Origin: Flagellimonas eckloniae
GTDB taxonomy: Bacteria > Bacteroidota > Bacteroidia > Flavobacteriales > Flavobacteriaceae
NCBI RefSeq assembly: GCF_001413955.1
Contig: NZ_LCTZ01000002.1
Span: forward strand, 3,947,501 to 4,011,500
Length of the DNA: 64,000 nt
Direction: 5' to 3'
Positions 55,510 to 63,999 of this stretch are shown in pieces (the first letter of the stretch is position 1; every line of letters starts with the position of its first letter). The position numbers and the translations under genes are program-made. The notes under the pieces were generated by a model. The model was given only the letters and a program-made list of their open reading frames with translations, had not been told where the DNA came from and ran no database searches.

Positions 55510-55926
55510 ATGAAATTTAATAGAAGAGCAAGCGTCAATTGGAAAGGAACCGGAATGGAAGGTTCGGGAACCGTAAACACGCAAAGTACCGTTCTAAACG
55601 AAACCCAACTTTCATTTAAGACCCGATTTGAAGAAGGTATCGGGACAAACCCCGAAGAATTGATAGGAGCGGCACACGCAGGTTGTTTCACGATGCAACT
55701 GAGTTTTTTGATCAGCGAGGCAGGTTACGTTCCAACCAATTTGGACACCCAAGCAAAAGTATTCTTTGAAGACGGTTCTATCCCAAAAATTGAGTTGGAT
55801 TTAACTGGGGAGGTACCTGGTATTTCTGATGAAGAATTTAAAAGATTGGCGGAAAAATCCAAAGAAGTCTGCCCGGTTTCAAAGTTGTTAAATGCAAACA
55901 TCGTCCTGAGTGTTACATTGAAGTAA
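55510..55926 (+). CDS. OsmC-family peroxiredoxin
   Basis: A 138-residue OsmC/Ohr protein that reduces organic hydroperoxides. The two active cysteines are Cys59 (GAAHAGCFTMQLSF) and Cys121 (EVCPVSKLLNANI), spaced as in OsmC. The conserved Arg of the active site is probably in KTRFEEG. It is downstream of the secreted esterase under a promoter next to oxyR, so peroxide induction is expected; this is inferred from arrangement. Confidence 0.92.
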   Translation: MKFNRRASVNWKGTGMEGSGTVNTQSTVLNETQLSFKTRFEEGIGTNPEELIGAAHAGCFTMQLSFLISEAGYVPTNLDTQAKVFFEDGSIPKIELDLTGEVPGISDEEFKRLAEKSKEVCPVSKLLNANIVLSVTLK

Positions 55927-55970
55927 AAGAATGCTTCCGCTATTTGGAAAACTATAATCAATCAAAAACG

Positions 55971-56003
55971 AAAAGGAGGGGTTTTTATAGCTCCTCCTTT
56001 TTT
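55971..56003. terminator. bidirectional terminator between osmC and the CsaA-like gene
   Basis: AAAAGGAGG at 55971-55979 pairs with CCTCCTTTT at 55993-56001 around a 13-base loop, with further T after it and A before it. The convergent genes end at 55926 and 56027, so it can serve both. Confidence 0.8.
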
Positions 56004-56026
56004 AATGAACGGTACATATCACCTTC

Positions 56027-56371
56027 CTATCCGATGCGGGTTCCGTTTTTGGTGGCCCTTTCAGGCTGAATCAAGGTTACTTCATTATTATCTCCAACGC
56101 CTCCCAAGACCAGGCATTCACTCATCATCTTGGCTATTTGCTTCGGTGGAAAATTTAGTACCGCAATAACTTGTTTTCCGATGATATTTTCGGGTCGATA
56201 TAGTTTAGTTATCTGGGCCGAAGTTTTACGAATTCCAAATTCTCCAAAATCGATGTTCATTTTATACGCTGGGTTTCTCGCGCTTTCAAAAACTTCACAA
56301 GAAATTACGGTACCGATTCTCATTTCAACTTTGGTAAAATCATCCCACTGAATTACATTATTTCCTAACAT
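56027..56371 (-). CDS. CsaA/Trbp111-type tRNA-binding-domain protein
   Basis: A 114-residue OB-fold protein. The EMAP-II-like pattern is clear: FTKVEMRIGTVISCEVFESARNPAY, KTSAQITKLY and IGKQVIAVLNFPPKQIA, ending SECLVLGGVGDNNEVTLIQPE. Free-standing domains of this type dimerise and bind tRNA or act as export chaperones (CsaA); which applies is unknown. It lies 7 bases after the flavoprotein gene on the same strand. Confidence 0.85.
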   Translation of the reverse strand: MLGNNVIQWDDFTKVEMRIGTVISCEVFESARNPAYKMNIDFGEFGIRKTSAQITKLYRPENIIGKQVIAVLNFPPKQIAKMMSECLVLGGVGDNNEVTLIQPERATKNGTRIG

Positions 56372-56378
56372 ATCTTTT

Positions 56379-57287
56379 TTAAAATCTATCCTGGGTTAAT
56401 TCCATATTTGCCATCGCGCCTGCAATGGTTCCGGTAGCTACCGCATATGACACGGAACGCAAAGGACTCGCACTATCTCCACAAGCAAAAATACCAGGGA
56501 TATTGGTTTTTTGGGACATATCTACCTTGAGAATTCCTTGGTCGGTCAGTTCACATCCTAAAGAAACAGGAATTTCAGAATGCTGTTTGAAAGGAATATG
56601 GGCATATACTGCTTTGAAGCCGGTTTTGCCTCCATCTTTAAATAGCACGTTTTTAATATGCCCATTTTTATGTTCCATCTCAACAATTTCCTTTTCGATA
56701 ATTGGAATATTATGTTGGTTTAACTTTTCGTATTGCTCAATGGTAAAATCACTTTTTCCAGAGGTCAAGATTGAAATATCATTTGTTAGATTGTTAACTA
56801 ATGATGTGACGTGAAATGCAGTATTCCCATTGGCCATGATTCCTGTTTTTTGTCCTTTGAACTCGTAACCATGACAGTACGGACAATGAATAACGGAAAT
56901 CCCCCAACAATCCGAAAAACCTTTTATATCGGGCATTATATCTTTTACGCCCGTGGCAAAAATCAGCTTATTGGCACGAAACTTTTGTCCGGATTCCGTG
57001 GTTATTTCAAAACCATTTTCAACTTTTTTTCCGTGCACGGCCAAGTCGTTCACCATCTTTACGGTGTTATACTTCAAAACTTGATTTTTTGCCTGTTCGG
57101 AAATGACACGAGGTGCTTTGCCGTCATGTGTAATAAAATTGTGCGAATGGGGTGTTTGCCTGTTGCAAGGTAGACTGCTGTCGATGATCAAAACACTTCG
57201 CAAAGATCGACCCAGCGCCATAGCAGCAGAAAGTCCGGCGTAGCTACCACCGATGATGATTACTTCAAAGGTTTTAGTGTGATTCAT
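56379..57287 (-). CDS. thioredoxin-reductase-like FAD/NAD(P) oxidoreductase
   Basis: A 302-residue flavoprotein. FAD motif EVIIIGGSYAGLSAA is at the N-terminus, and the C-terminal FAD site is PGIFACGDSASPLRSVSYAV. The redox pair is CPYC (Cys135, Cys138) followed by HGYE instead of the CxxC-D of classical TrxB. This form occurs in thioredoxin-reductase-like and dithiol-oxidase relatives, so the partner may not be thioredoxin. It is divergent from a Fur-family repressor, with a strong dyad in the 84-base gap, and probably regulated by it. Confidence 0.85.
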   Translation of the reverse strand: MNHTKTFEVIIIGGSYAGLSAAMALGRSLRSVLIIDSSLPCNRQTPHSHNFITHDGKAPRVISEQAKNQVLKYNTVKMVNDLAVHGKKVENGFEITTESGQKFRANKLIFATGVKDIMPDIKGFSDCWGISVIHCPYCHGYEFKGQKTGIMANGNTAFHVTSLVNNLTNDISILTSGKSDFTIEQYEKLNQHNIPIIEKEIVEMEHKNGHIKNVLFKDGGKTGFKAVYAHIPFKQHSEIPVSLGCELTDQGILKVDMSQKTNIPGIFACGDSASPLRSVSYAVATGTIAGAMANMELTQDRF

Positions 57288-57336
57288 TACAATGAATTTT
57301 TGACAAATTTAAATAAAAATCTTACTATTGCAATAT

Positions 57337-57357
57337 AGTCGCATTATTAATGCGACT
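57337..57357. promoter_or_regulatory. perfect dyad, likely operator of the Fur-family repressor
   Basis: AGTCGCAT (57337-57344), TATTA, ATGCGACT (57350-57357) is a perfect inverted repeat of 8-bp arms. A third half-site, TCGCAT, follows in direct orientation at 57361-57366, and the repressor ATG begins six bases later. Placement between the flavoprotein and repressor starts suggests control of both. Confidence 0.65.
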
Positions 57358-57371
57358 TAATCGCATTTTAT

Positions 57372-57755
57372 ATGGAAAGAAGAAATACCCCGACCAAGGA
57401 AGCTGTATTGGAGGTTCTTACAAAAGCCAAGAGGGCCATGAGCAGGGATGCTATTGAACAAAAAATCACCACGGATATCAATCGGGCAACGATTTATCGT
57501 GTTTTAAACCGGTTTTGTGAAGATGGCATTTTGCATAGAATAGTTGCGGAAGACGGAAAACAATATTTTGCCGTTTGTATGGATTGTGAGGACAAAGCTT
57601 TGGCTGGACATCATTTTCACTTTAAGTGTACGCAATGTGACACCATTGAATGCCTACCGGTGGTGGTAAATTTCAATGCTCCCAATGGATATGAAGTAAA
57701 GGGAGTAAATTGTGTTATTTCGGGTATTTGTAAGGAGTGTTCAAATTTCACTTAG
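57372..57755 (+). CDS. Fur-family metal-dependent repressor
   Basis: A 127-residue regulator. The winged helix is RRNTPTKEAVLEVLTKAKRAMSR and DINRATIYRVLNRFCEDGIL. The dimer domain holds two zinc-type cysteine pairs (CMDC near residue 76, CKECSNF at the C-terminus) plus GHHFHFKCTQCDTIECLP. The HHFHFxCxxC pattern is shared by Fur, Zur and PerR, and the effector cannot be decided. It faces the flavoprotein gene across a perfect dyad. Confidence 0.9.
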   Translation: MERRNTPTKEAVLEVLTKAKRAMSRDAIEQKITTDINRATIYRVLNRFCEDGILHRIVAEDGKQYFAVCMDCEDKALAGHHFHFKCTQCDTIECLPVVVNFNAPNGYEVKGVNCVISGICKECSNFT

Positions 57756-57815
57756 CCGTCGGAATAAGCATCATGTAAAACTTAAACACTTTTGAACAGT
57801 AACATATTGGTTCAA

Positions 57816-57848
57816 TGAAAAACGGTTTGGATTCGCACCCAAACCGTT
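57816..57848 (-). terminator. terminator between the Fur-family gene and the RidA-like gene
   Basis: AACGGTTTGG (57821-57830) and CCAAACCGTT (57839-57848) form a perfect 10-bp stem with an 8-base loop. Read leftward the stem is followed by TTT, so it fits best as terminator of the leftward RidA-like gene, though the convergent Fur gene may use it too. Confidence 0.75.
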
Positions 57849-57892
57849 ATGGCATTTGAAGATTTTTGGACATTCATTTTTTATGGCGAATA

Positions 57893-58363
57893 CTACTTTA
57901 CCACGGTAACCTCCAATTCGACTTTTAAGGTTTCAAACAAACTTTTTACTTCAAGTACGGTACTCGTCTGTTTTATTCCATGTTTTTTTATCCAATCTTG
58001 GAATATATTAAAATGGGACCAAAGTTCTGCAGTAGAAGTAGTATAGACATTAAGTCGTACGATGTTCTTACTTTCGTAGCCAGCTTCGCTGATGACTTGT
58101 TCTAAATTTTCAAGCGCCAGAATCAATTGTGTTTTCATATCGGCTGTGCTTGATCTTCCCTCGGCATCGATTGCCGTTTGTCCAGAAACGTATAGCGTTC
58201 CTTCAGGTTTTGTTACTTCTACGGCTTGTACGTAACTTCTATCATCCTGCCATTTCCAAGGATTAATTACTCTTTTTTCCATTTGTCCTTCTTTTTTGTT
58301 TTGTGCTAATGCGGACGTAACGGTTAGTAATACGACTGCTAAAATTTTTACTTTGCTTTTCAC
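57893..58363 (-). CDS. exported RidA/YjgF-family protein
   Basis: A 156-residue protein from a GTG at 58361-58363, which gives a signal peptide ending SALAQ; an internal ATG would give a 129-residue cytoplasmic form (MEKRVINPWKW). RidA features are TLYVSGQTAIDAEG, ALENLEQVISEAGYESKNIVRLNVYTT and the tail SLFETLKVELEVTVVK. The usual Arg of the imine-deaminase site (near KSVR/CVA..ARVEVE) is not evident, so deaminase activity is doubtful. It is leftward and ends the Crp-AraC group. Confidence 0.78.
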   Translation of the reverse strand: MKSKVKILAVVLLTVTSALAQNKKEGQMEKRVINPWKWQDDRSYVQAVEVTKPEGTLYVSGQTAIDAEGRSSTADMKTQLILALENLEQVISEAGYESKNIVRLNVYTTSTAELWSHFNIFQDWIKKHGIKQTSTVLEVKSLFETLKVELEVTVVK

Positions 58364-58453
58364 GATTATTGATTTATGATGACATTGCAAATGTTTGAAT
58401 AACAGGATGGTTTACATGTGACCTACATCACAATTATGAAAAAGTAACAATGA

Positions 58454-59038
58454 TTAGGAAGAAAGTCTACTGAGCGTCTCGCGTGAAACGCCTAAAAAAG
58501 AAGCCAGGAGTGTTTTGGGAACTCGTTGAAATAATGATGGATATTGTTGGAGCAGTTGCTCGTACCGTTCCTTAGCACTTGATGTTAGAAAAGATAAAAT
58601 TCTATTTTGTGAGGCAATGTGGCCCGAGTTGGATTTTTTGAGAAAGAAACGCTGCATTTTGGGCAATTGCGTTGATAGCTTTTCGTAGTTTTTGAGGCTT
58701 AGGGAAAATACCGAGGTATCTTCGATACACTGCAATGCTAATTTAGCCTTAGTTTGGGTAAAGTAAGCTGCAAAATCACTTTCCCACCAGTTTTCCATTG
58801 CAAACGAGACAATGTGTTGTTTTCCATCATCATCATCATACACTAATTTTAAAAGCCCTGAATTGACAAAATAACAATGCGTTACGGATTCTCCTTGTTG
58901 AATGAGGAAATCATTCTTTTTATAATCCTCCTCAGAGAAATGAGATAGAATGAACAAAAACTCATCATCGGTTAACGGTACTATTTCTTCAATATGGCTC
59001 CTTAGTTTTTCTTGCATAGTTGTAGATGATGCAGGCAT
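58454..59038 (-). CDS. Crp/Fnr-type cyclic-nucleotide-binding-fold regulator
   Basis: A 194-residue protein starting at ATG 59036-59038. The cupin-like sensor domain (KKNDFLIQQGESVTHCYFVNSGLLKLVYDDDDGKQHIVSF) is followed by a dimer helix and a C-terminal HTH (TLLASFLGVSRETLSRLSS). The cAMP-binding Arg-Ser of true Crp is absent, as in most Bacteroidota members of this family. The start is one base after the AraC stop, so they are translated together. Target genes are unknown. Confidence 0.82.
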   Translation of the reverse strand: MPASSTTMQEKLRSHIEEIVPLTDDEFLFILSHFSEEDYKKNDFLIQQGESVTHCYFVNSGLLKLVYDDDDGKQHIVSFAMENWWESDFAAYFTQTKAKLALQCIEDTSVFSLSLKNYEKLSTQLPKMQRFFLKKSNSGHIASQNRILSFLTSSAKERYEQLLQQYPSLFQRVPKTLLASFLGVSRETLSRLSS

Positions 59039-59039
59039 G

Positions 59040-59960
59040 TCAATTGAACGATTGCCTAAATTCCATTGGGGTGCGTTTGGTCTTTGCTTTAAAGAACTTA
59101 CTGAAGGATTGTGAATGTTCAAAACCTAATTCGTATGCAATTTCACTAATTGTAAAGTTCGTGGTAGATAATTTTTCTCTGGCTTTTTCAATAAGTTTTT
59201 CATGAATGTGCTGTTGTGTATTTTGTCCCGTCAGCACTCTAAGTAGGCTTCCTAAGTAACTTTGTGAAACATTCAATTTCTCGGAAACATATTGAACGGA
59301 TGGCAAGCCTTTTATTACCAAATCATCACTGTTAAAGTAATCTGTCAATAGCATCTCCAAACGTTCTAAAATTTGATGATTGACCTTTTCCCTTGTTATG
59401 AATTGACGATTATAAAAGCGTTCAGAATAGCTGAGCAAATTTTCAATATGCGTGCTAATGATTTGTTTGCTGAATTTATCAATGTTTGCTTGATACTCTT
59501 GCTGAATGTTTTGAATAATACCATTTATTATTGATTCTTCCTTGGGGCCCAGAAACAGCGCTTCGTTTACGGCATAACCAAAAAAATCGTACCGCTTGAT
59601 TGTTTTTGCCAAAGCTGTGCCCCAAATAAAATCAGGATGAATAAGAAGAATCCATCCTGAGTTCACCGGGGTATGGTTTTTGTCAACCTCCACGCGAAAT
59701 ACCTGGTTTGGTGCCATAAAAAATAGTGAGCCTTCATCAAAATCGCACTGCTGATATCCATATCCAAAATTGGTATGGGAAGATTTTTTTAAAGAAATAG
59801 CATAAAAATCAAGTACCCAGCTCATGGAGTTGCTTTCATCTGAATGCTTTATCGAAGCGTAATCTATTACACTGATCAAAGGATGCTTGGGAGCTGGCAG
59901 CCCTCTGAATTTATGAAACTCACTAACTGTTTTAATTCTATATGGTTTTTTCTTCGCCAT
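59040..59960 (-). CDS. AraC-family transcriptional regulator
   Basis: A 306-residue activator from ATG 59958-59960 (MAKKKPYRI). The N-terminal half is a cupin-type effector domain opening SEFHKFRGLPAPKHPLISVIDY. The C-terminal 100 residues carry two HTHs (VSEKLNVSQSYLGSLLRVLTG and ISEIAYELGFEHSQSFSKFF) and end RTPMEFRQSFN. It is a clear paralogue of the regulator at 61021, with near-identical last 55 residues. It lies directly downstream of an NmrA-type reductase and upstream of the Crp-type gene, all leftward. Confidence 0.88.
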   Translation of the reverse strand: MAKKKPYRIKTVSEFHKFRGLPAPKHPLISVIDYASIKHSDESNSMSWVLDFYAISLKKSSHTNFGYGYQQCDFDEGSLFFMAPNQVFRVEVDKNHTPVNSGWILLIHPDFIWGTALAKTIKRYDFFGYAVNEALFLGPKEESIINGIIQNIQQEYQANIDKFSKQIISTHIENLLSYSERFYNRQFITREKVNHQILERLEMLLTDYFNSDDLVIKGLPSVQYVSEKLNVSQSYLGSLLRVLTGQNTQQHIHEKLIEKAREKLSTTNFTISEIAYELGFEHSQSFSKFFKAKTKRTPMEFRQSFN

Positions 59961-59975
59961 ATTTAAATGTACCAA

Positions 59976-60869
59976 TTATTGGTTGTATGCCTTTGCAAAC
60001 TCTTTTGCAAACTCTTTTAGTTTTACTTTCCCAAATTTTGGCTTACTACTATAATAATCTTCCAATAGTTTGCCATTATGTATGCTTTTGTGCATTTCTA
60101 TTAATCCTTCTGCTATTTTAGGGTTAAATCCAATGGATAAAGCACCACTTAACATATCCTCATCAGAAATCAAAATCCATTTTAAGTCTGGTTTTCCAAT
60201 TGCCTCACCCAATGTTTTTGCTATTTCATTACAAGTTAACTCTTCACTTACAATGTAGCGCACTTTTCTTTCTGAGAATGAACCTTCTAATTCCTCAGCA
60301 ACAACTTCGGCAATATCAGAAGGTGATACCCAAGGACACTTATCATCTTCACCATAGTTAGAAGCTATAATTCCTTGAGATTTTATTGCAGGAATAAATC
60401 CAAATAAATTATAGTAGAAAGATGTAGGTCTTAGCGTGGTAATTTTAACTTCTTCTGGTAAGGACTTAAAGATATTTTCTACATTGGTATGTGTAATAAG
60501 CTGGCCATTATCTTTATTCATATTACCGCCTATACTACTTAAATGTATAACCTTTTTTACGTTTGATTTTAAAATAGCTTCAGCATAGTTATTACCAACT
60601 TGTTTGTAAAATTCTATTTGATTGAAATCTGGGTCGAAGTAGTCTCCCGGTGGAATCATACAATACACAGCATCTGCTCCTGTAAATGATTCTGTCAAAA
60701 AATCTACATCTTCCATAGCGCCAATAGCAGCTTTTGCTCCCAATTTTTCAATGTCTTTTTGTTTTTCGGGATTGCTGCTTATAACCGTTACTGAATGTCC
60801 TTTTGCAATTAATTCTTCTGCAAGAGGTTTGCTAATATTCCCCAATGAGCCTGTCACTACAATTTTCAT
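59976..60869 (-). CDS. NmrA-type NAD(P)-binding oxidoreductase
   Basis: A 297-residue Rossmann protein; the ATG at 60867-60869 begins MKIVVTGSLGNISKPLAEEL, the nucleotide-binding motif. An in-frame ATG 39 bases upstream is possible. GADAVYCMIPPGDYFDP and HLSSIGGNM are NmrA/quinone-oxidoreductase-like elements and there is no YxxxK catalytic pair. It is between the two AraC paralogues and 15 bases before the start of one, which suggests control by either. Confidence 0.8.
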   Translation of the reverse strand: MKIVVTGSLGNISKPLAEELIAKGHSVTVISSNPEKQKDIEKLGAKAAIGAMEDVDFLTESFTGADAVYCMIPPGDYFDPDFNQIEFYKQVGNNYAEAILKSNVKKVIHLSSIGGNMNKDNGQLITHTNVENIFKSLPEEVKITTLRPTSFYYNLFGFIPAIKSQGIIASNYGEDDKCPWVSPSDIAEVVAEELEGSFSERKVRYIVSEELTCNEIAKTLGEAIGKPDLKWILISDEDMLSGALSIGFNPKIAEGLIEMHKSIHNGKLLEDYYSSKPKFGKVKLKEFAKEFAKAYNQ

Positions 60870-61020
60870 TTTTTCTATTTTTTTATTTATACAAAGTTGC
60901 TGTTTCATTGAGCAACAGATGTAGCCAAAATGATTGTTGTTGTAGTCAGAATGGAAGGTCTATCAATTCGTTGTTCTATAGGTAGTGTTCCAGTGAACGA
61001 TCTACTGTACGTTTTTATGA

Positions 61021-61932
61021 TTAGTTAAACGATTGCCTAAACTCCAATGGGGTGAGTTTGGTTTTTGCTTTAAAGAACTTGCTGAACGATTGTGGGTGTT
61101 CAAAACCCAAAACAAAAGCAATCTCGCTCACGGATTGACGGGTCGTGGAAAGTTCTTCCTTTGCTTTTTCTATCAACTTATGATGAATATGCTGTTGGGC
61201 ATTTTGCCCGGTCAGTGAGCGTAACATATCACTTAAATAGTTGGGAGATACGTTGACCTGGTCAGCTAAATAGTGAACCGTGGGCAAACCATCGTTTAAC
61301 GGTTTTGGGCCATTAAAATAATCTTCTAAAAGATCCTCAAGTTGTAACAACAGGTTGTTATAAATGGCTTTGTGCGTAATAAATTGTCGGTTGTAAAATC
61401 GATTGCTGTAGTTCAGCAACAGTTCTATTTGCGAAATGACCACATCATGGCTAAAATCATCTATTCTGCTCTTTAACTCATCATCAATGATTTTAAAAAT
61501 AGCCATCATGGTCGATTTTTCCTCGGCAGAAAGATGTAATGCTTCATTGGCGGCGTAAGAAAAAAAGCCATATTGCTTCATTTTTTTAGCAAGAGGGTAC
61601 GTCAACAGAAAGTCGGGGTGGATAAAAAAGATATAGCCCGATGCAGTGCTTTTTGGGCTTTCGAATACCTGATTTGGAGCGGTAAAAATCAGTCCACCTT
61701 CACCAAAGTCATAGTAGTTTTGACCGTATCTAGCCTGTCCGCAAAGCGTGGTTTTGTAAGCGATCTTATAAAAGTTTAAAATAAAGAAATCAAATGATTC
61801 GGCTGTTGGAATAGGGATCTCTTCGATATTTATAAAACTTATCAGGGGGTGGGAGGGCTTTGAAAGCCCAAAAGCACGATGAAAGTCCGATAAGGAATCA
61901 AATTTTCGTGGTATGTTTTCTTCTTTTCTCAT
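61021..61932 (-). CDS. AraC-family transcriptional regulator
   Basis: A 303-residue protein with the same architecture as the one at 59040: an effector domain opening SDFHRAFGLSKPSHPLISFIN, then HTH1 (LADQVNVSPNYLSDMLRSLTG) and HTH2 (VSEIAFVLGFEHPQSFSKFF) ending LTPLEFRQSFN. The effector domains differ more than the DNA-binding domains, as expected if the two read different signals but similar operators. It lies 80 bases downstream of an SDR gene on the same strand. Confidence 0.88.
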   Translation of the reverse strand: MRKEENIPRKFDSLSDFHRAFGLSKPSHPLISFINIEEIPIPTAESFDFFILNFYKIAYKTTLCGQARYGQNYYDFGEGGLIFTAPNQVFESPKSTASGYIFFIHPDFLLTYPLAKKMKQYGFFSYAANEALHLSAEEKSTMMAIFKIIDDELKSRIDDFSHDVVISQIELLLNYSNRFYNRQFITHKAIYNNLLLQLEDLLEDYFNGPKPLNDGLPTVHYLADQVNVSPNYLSDMLRSLTGQNAQQHIHHKLIEKAKEELSTTRQSVSEIAFVLGFEHPQSFSKFFKAKTKLTPLEFRQSFN

Positions 61933-62012
61933 GGATTAGTTGCTAGAAAACGACGACCGATAAGATAACAAATATCGGTCATCGTTAAAGTTAAAAAAAT
62001 GCTTTAGTCTTA

Positions 62013-62846
62013 TCAACCCTGCGCGGCATTGGATATCGCTTCCCATGCCTCCCATGTTGCCAACCGCTCATCGTAAGCCTTGCGTACGGAGGGCAATGTC
62101 TGGTTGCCCAGGAAAAGTCGTAGAGGTGGCTGCTCTGCATCGACCACTTTGAAAATAGCCTTCGGGGTAGCGTTGGGGTTTCCCCTTTCCAAGTTTCGAA
62201 GACCTTGCACAAATTGCCCTTTAAAGTCCGAGTAGATGTCAAGTCCATTGGCCATCTTTAATGATTCGGGACTGCCGAACTCGGTCGCATAGGAACCTGG
62301 TTCAATAAGGGTTACTTTGATACCAAAGGCCTCCACCTCTGCAGCCAAACTTTCATGAATGGCTTCAAATGCCCATTTTGTGGAACAATAGTATCCGATT
62401 ACAGGCATCGATTCAAGACCCAGACTACTTGATACGCCCAATATGTGACCTCCACCTTGTTTGCGCAACAATGGTAGCGCTGCCTGAATAACAGAGAGTG
62501 CTCCAAAAATGTTGGTCTCGTAGAGTGCCCGGACATCGTCCAAACCTGATTCCTCGATCGTACCCACAAGTGAATAACCGGCATTGTTCAGAATGACGTC
62601 CAATCTGCCAAAATGATTATACCCTTTCTCGAGTACAGCCTTTACCTGATCCGTCTTTGTCACATCGAGTGCTAAGGTGAGCACCTTTTCGCCGTACTTT
62701 TCCTGTAAATCGGATATGCTCTCCAATCTGCGGGCTGTTGCCACGACTCGATCGCCGCGCTCGAGTGCGGCTTCCGTCCAAATACGTCCAAATCCACGGG
62801 AAGAGCCCGTGATAAACCAAACTTTATTTTCTCTTTGATATTCCAT
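62013..62846 (-). CDS. classical short-chain dehydrogenase/reductase
   Basis: A 277-residue SDR from ATG 62844-62846. Motifs: WFITGSSRGFGR (nucleotide binding), NNAGYSLVG, the catalytic Ser in GVSSSLGLES and YYCSTKWAFEAI (Tyr and Lys of YxxxK), then IEPGSYATEF. The form is that of the extended oxidoreductases often found beside AraC regulators. Substrate unknown. It precedes the AraC gene at 61021. Confidence 0.88.
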   Translation of the reverse strand: MEYQRENKVWFITGSSRGFGRIWTEAALERGDRVVATARRLESISDLQEKYGEKVLTLALDVTKTDQVKAVLEKGYNHFGRLDVILNNAGYSLVGTIEESGLDDVRALYETNIFGALSVIQAALPLLRKQGGGHILGVSSSLGLESMPVIGYYCSTKWAFEAIHESLAAEVEAFGIKVTLIEPGSYATEFGSPESLKMANGLDIYSDFKGQFVQGLRNLERGNPNATPKAIFKVVDAEQPPLRLFLGNQTLPSVRKAYDERLATWEAWEAISNAAQG

Positions 62847-62996
62847 GATCTTAAATTTTAATGTTAGAACAATACAAAGTTCAATCATCACTTTTGCCCT
62901 CTTGTAGCCGAATTGGGGAAGGATGTAGCCAAAGTGAGGAAGTTGGGTTTATCGAATAAATTGCATCAGTGATTCATTTCAACTATCGGTATGCTT

Positions 62997-63749
62997 TCAC
63001 TGTGTAGCACCACCATTTACCAATAGGTGTTGTCCATTTACAAAGGATGATAGATCACTGGCAAAAAATTCTGCTAGATTCGCTACATCTTCTACTTCTG
63101 CCAACCTACCCATGGGACAGCTTTCGATCAGCGATTTTCTTAATTCGGGATAAGCATTGGAATCAACGAATATTCCGGAATGATCTACTGCAAATGGAAT
63201 AATAGAGTTTACGGTAACACCTCGATGCCCTATTTCTTTTGAAAGAACATCCACCAGATAACGTGGTGTGGTTTTGCTTCCACCATATACAGCCATTCCC
63301 GGAACCGGAAAAGCCGTAGTACTCGAAGCGATGTAAATGATACGTCCGTTATCTTCGATGTTTTTAGCCGCCTGCTGCATGGTAAAATAAACTCCTTTGG
63401 TATTGATACTGAACAAACGGTCAAATTGTTCCTCCGTGAATTGCGTTACCGGTGTTTCTACCATTTCTATACCGGCATTGGCAACGACGATATCTATTTT
63501 TCCAAAGGCTTTTTTTGTTTGATTAAATAGTCTTTCAATGTCGGTTACTTTGCTGACATCGGCTTGTATAGCTATTGCTTTGACCCCCATGGCTTCAACA
63601 GTGGATAGTGTCTCTTCTGCTGATACCTTGTCTCTAGAATAATTGACGACGATATTTGCTCCAAGTGCTGCATATCTTTCCGCTATGGCTTTTCCCAAAC
63701 CTCTTGCAGAACCGGTAATCAAAGCTGTTTTATTTTGTAGTGTATTCAT
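62997..63749 (-). CDS. short-chain dehydrogenase/reductase (FabG-like)
   Basis: A 250-residue SDR. TGSARGLGKAIAERY is the NAD(P) loop; VANAGIE, ASSTTAFPVPGMAVYGGSKTTP (Ser, Tyr and Lys) and VNSIIPFAVDHSG follow, with the tail SFVNGQHLLVNGGATQ. It resembles 3-oxoacyl-ACP-reductase-like enzymes, but such paralogues act on varied alcohols and ketones. It lies 10 bases after the membrane protein gene at the window edge. Confidence 0.9.
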   Translation of the reverse strand: MNTLQNKTALITGSARGLGKAIAERYAALGANIVVNYSRDKVSAEETLSTVEAMGVKAIAIQADVSKVTDIERLFNQTKKAFGKIDIVVANAGIEMVETPVTQFTEEQFDRLFSINTKGVYFTMQQAAKNIEDNGRIIYIASSTTAFPVPGMAVYGGSKTTPRYLVDVLSKEIGHRGVTVNSIIPFAVDHSGIFVDSNAYPELRKSLIESCPMGRLAEVEDVANLAEFFASDLSSFVNGQHLLVNGGATQ

Positions 63750-63759
63750 TGTTTATGTT

Positions 63760-63999
63760 TTAAAATTTTGTGTTTATGTATTTCAGTCCTGTATCATTGA
63801 TCAATGCGAAAATGACCCCTGTAACTATTGGAACAAGTAGACCCAATACGGGAATTACCTGTAGCTCTGGATGTACCCCAAAAAATATGATTAACCCTAG
63901 AAACCAAGCAGGGATGTTATTCAGCCCATTGATTTTTGTTACATATGCGAGCGAACCAATAAGGACAAAAACGGTCAATGGAAATCCCATTGCTCCCAT
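63760..63999 (-). CDS. small membrane protein, possibly cut by the window edge
   Basis: A 79-residue frame opening at an ATG complementary to 63997-63999. It has about three hydrophobic helices (FPLTVFVLIGSLAYV, IPAWFLGLIIFF and IPVLGLLVPIVTGVIFALI). I do not recognise the family. The true start may lie beyond base 64000, so treat the N-terminus as uncertain. It is in the same leftward run as the two SDR genes. Confidence 0.5.
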   Translation of the reverse strand: MGAMGFPLTVFVLIGSLAYVTKINGLNNIPAWFLGLIIFFGVHPELQVIPVLGLLVPIVTGVIFALINDTGLKYINTKF

